From contig NZ_CP140152.1 of assembly GCF_034479515.1 (NCBI RefSeq), positions 2,542,001-2,606,000 on the forward strand: a DNA stretch of 64,000 nt, read 5' to 3'. The translations under genes were made by a program, and so were the position numbers. Of the stretch, positions 63,284 through 64,000 are shown one piece after another; positions within the stretch are counted from its first letter, which is position 1, and each line of letters opens with the position of its first letter. The stretch is from Duganella zoogloeoides. Its GTDB lineage: Bacteria > Pseudomonadota > Gammaproteobacteria > Burkholderiales > Burkholderiaceae_D. The notes beneath the pieces were generated by a model that saw nothing but the letters and a program-made list of their open reading frames with translations, ran no database searches and was not told the origin of the DNA.

Positions 63284-64000
63284 ATGATCGTTACGAGACC
63301 CAATGTTGCAGTCATCGGTGGCGGCCTGGCCGGGCTGTCGTGTGCCCGCCACTTGCAGGACGCCGGCTGCCGTACCACCGTGTTCGAGAAGGCGCGCGGC
63401 CCCGGTGGACGGATGAGCACGCGACGGGGCGCCGACTGGCAGTGCGACCACGGCGCCCAATATTTCACGGTGCGCGACAACCGCTTTCGCGACGAGGTGG
63501 CGCGCTGGGAAGCGGCTGGCGTGGCCGGCCTGTGGGAACCCCGGCTGGTGGAGCTGACGGCGGCAGGCACTTGCGCGAGAAAGGCGCCGGACAGCGTGGC
63601 GCGTTTCGTCGGCATTCCACGCATGAGCGCGCCGGCCGGCTGGCTGGCGTCGAACCTGTGCGTGCATAGTGGCCATACCATCGTCGATATGCAGCACGAT
63701 CGCGCCGGCTGGCGCCTGAAGTCGCAAGAGCATGGCATGCACGAGGACCGTTTCGACGCAGTGGTGCTGGCGGTGCCGGGGCCGCAGGCCACGGTGCTGC
63801 TCGCGCCGCTGTTGCCGCTCACGGCCCGGCAGACGCCAGCCGACATGCTGCCTTGCTGGACCCTGATGCTGCGCTACCGTACGCCAGGCATCCGTTTTGC
63901 GCCGGGCTACGATGCCGCTTTCGTCAACCACGGACCGCTAGCCTGGATTGCCCGCGATGGTTCGAAGCCGGGCCGGCAGGGCAGCGAAGCGTGGGTGCTG
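63284..64000 (+). CDS. FAD-dependent oxidoreductase, renalase/amine-oxidase type, partial
   Basis: The frame starts at the ATG at 63284 and runs to the window end, giving 239 residues. The dinucleotide-binding motif VIGGGLAGLSCA and an FEKARGPGGRMSTRR segment are present, then DHGAQYFTV, typical of the NAD(P)/FAD-dependent renalase-like family. It is divergent from the LitR-like regulator across 120 bases and is probably light-controlled. Such genes accompany photolyase clusters in many proteobacteria. Confidence 0.8.
   Translation, partial: MIVTRPNVAVIGGGLAGLSCARHLQDAGCRTTVFEKARGPGGRMSTRRGADWQCDHGAQYFTVRDNRFRDEVARWEAAGVAGLWEPRLVELTAAGTCARKAPDSVARFVGIPRMSAPAGWLASNLCVHSGHTIVDMQHDRAGWRLKSQEHGMHEDRFDAVVLAVPGPQATVLLAPLLPLTARQTPADMLPCWTLMLRYRTPGIRFAPGYDAAFVNHGPLAWIARDGSKPGRQGSEAWVL

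Noticed and set aside
1..64000. CRISPR arrays, insertion sequences, intact tRNA or rRNA genes
   Set aside because: No regularly spaced direct repeats, transposase motifs with inverted ends, or complete tRNA/rRNA features were seen.

Overview
The window is GC-rich DNA from what looks like a betaproteobacterium of the Oxalobacteraceae type (Massilia/Duganella-like). This is an inference from the gene content: Burkholderiales-type porin, several very large TonB-dependent receptors paired with ECF sigma/FecR regulators, plant-polysaccharide enzymes and a blue-light gene set. No rRNA gene or intact tRNA gene is present.

Region 1 (1-11130) is the right end of a tailed-phage prophage. It runs from tail and tip-fibre genes with ATGA-type stop/start overlaps, through a terminator, to a lysis cassette (two small membrane proteins, SAR-like GH24 endolysin, a DUF6527-like zinc protein, Rz and Rz1 spanins). 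An AT-rich cargo segment follows, with two reverse-strand genes, one of them an HNH-type protein. Next is a gene preceded by a near-perfect LexA box, then a tRNA-Val-like remnant that probably marks the attachment site. Just outside lies a stump of another integrase.

Region 2 (11.5-24.4 kb) is a decayed-plus-functional catabolic area. It holds a GH27 alpha-galactosidase pseudogene with a nonsense codon and a pentanucleotide-repeat frameshift, an SGNH esterase, and remnants of GntR, histidine kinase, hmgA and IclR genes. After these come a CheB-like pseudoenzyme and a glucarate/galactarate module (MFS transporter, porin, glucarate dehydratase, divergent GntR regulator). It ends with intact homogentisate dioxygenase and a divergent LysR regulator. 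A GntR-tail/kinase-tail/hmgA arrangement occurs twice in the same orientation and brackets the glucarate module.

Region 3 (24.4-34.7 kb) has an orphan solute-binding protein and a Fur-boxed iron-uptake operon (FecI-type sigma, FecR, siderophore receptor, PepSY membrane protein). A hybrid histidine kinase follows.

Region 4 (34.8-47.1 kb) is a probable rhamnogalacturonan-use locus. It has a PL11 lyase, two convergent paralogous TonB-dependent receptors, a cysteine-rich protein of unknown role behind a leader with two terminator-like hairpins, and a FecR/ECF sigma pair.

Region 5 (47.2-59.4 kb) holds a PaoABC-type molybdenum aldehyde oxidoreductase, RidA-like and amidase genes, a GH2 glycosidase, a TerD-TerA fusion and a Tat/lipoprotein metallophosphoesterase.

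Region 6 (59.4-64 kb) is a light-response cluster. A LitR/CarH-like MerR regulator without the B12-binding motif, GTP cyclohydrolase I, a BLUF photoreceptor and an FeS-type photolyase/cryptochrome lie in one reverse-strand operon. A divergent FAD oxidoreductase runs off the window end.
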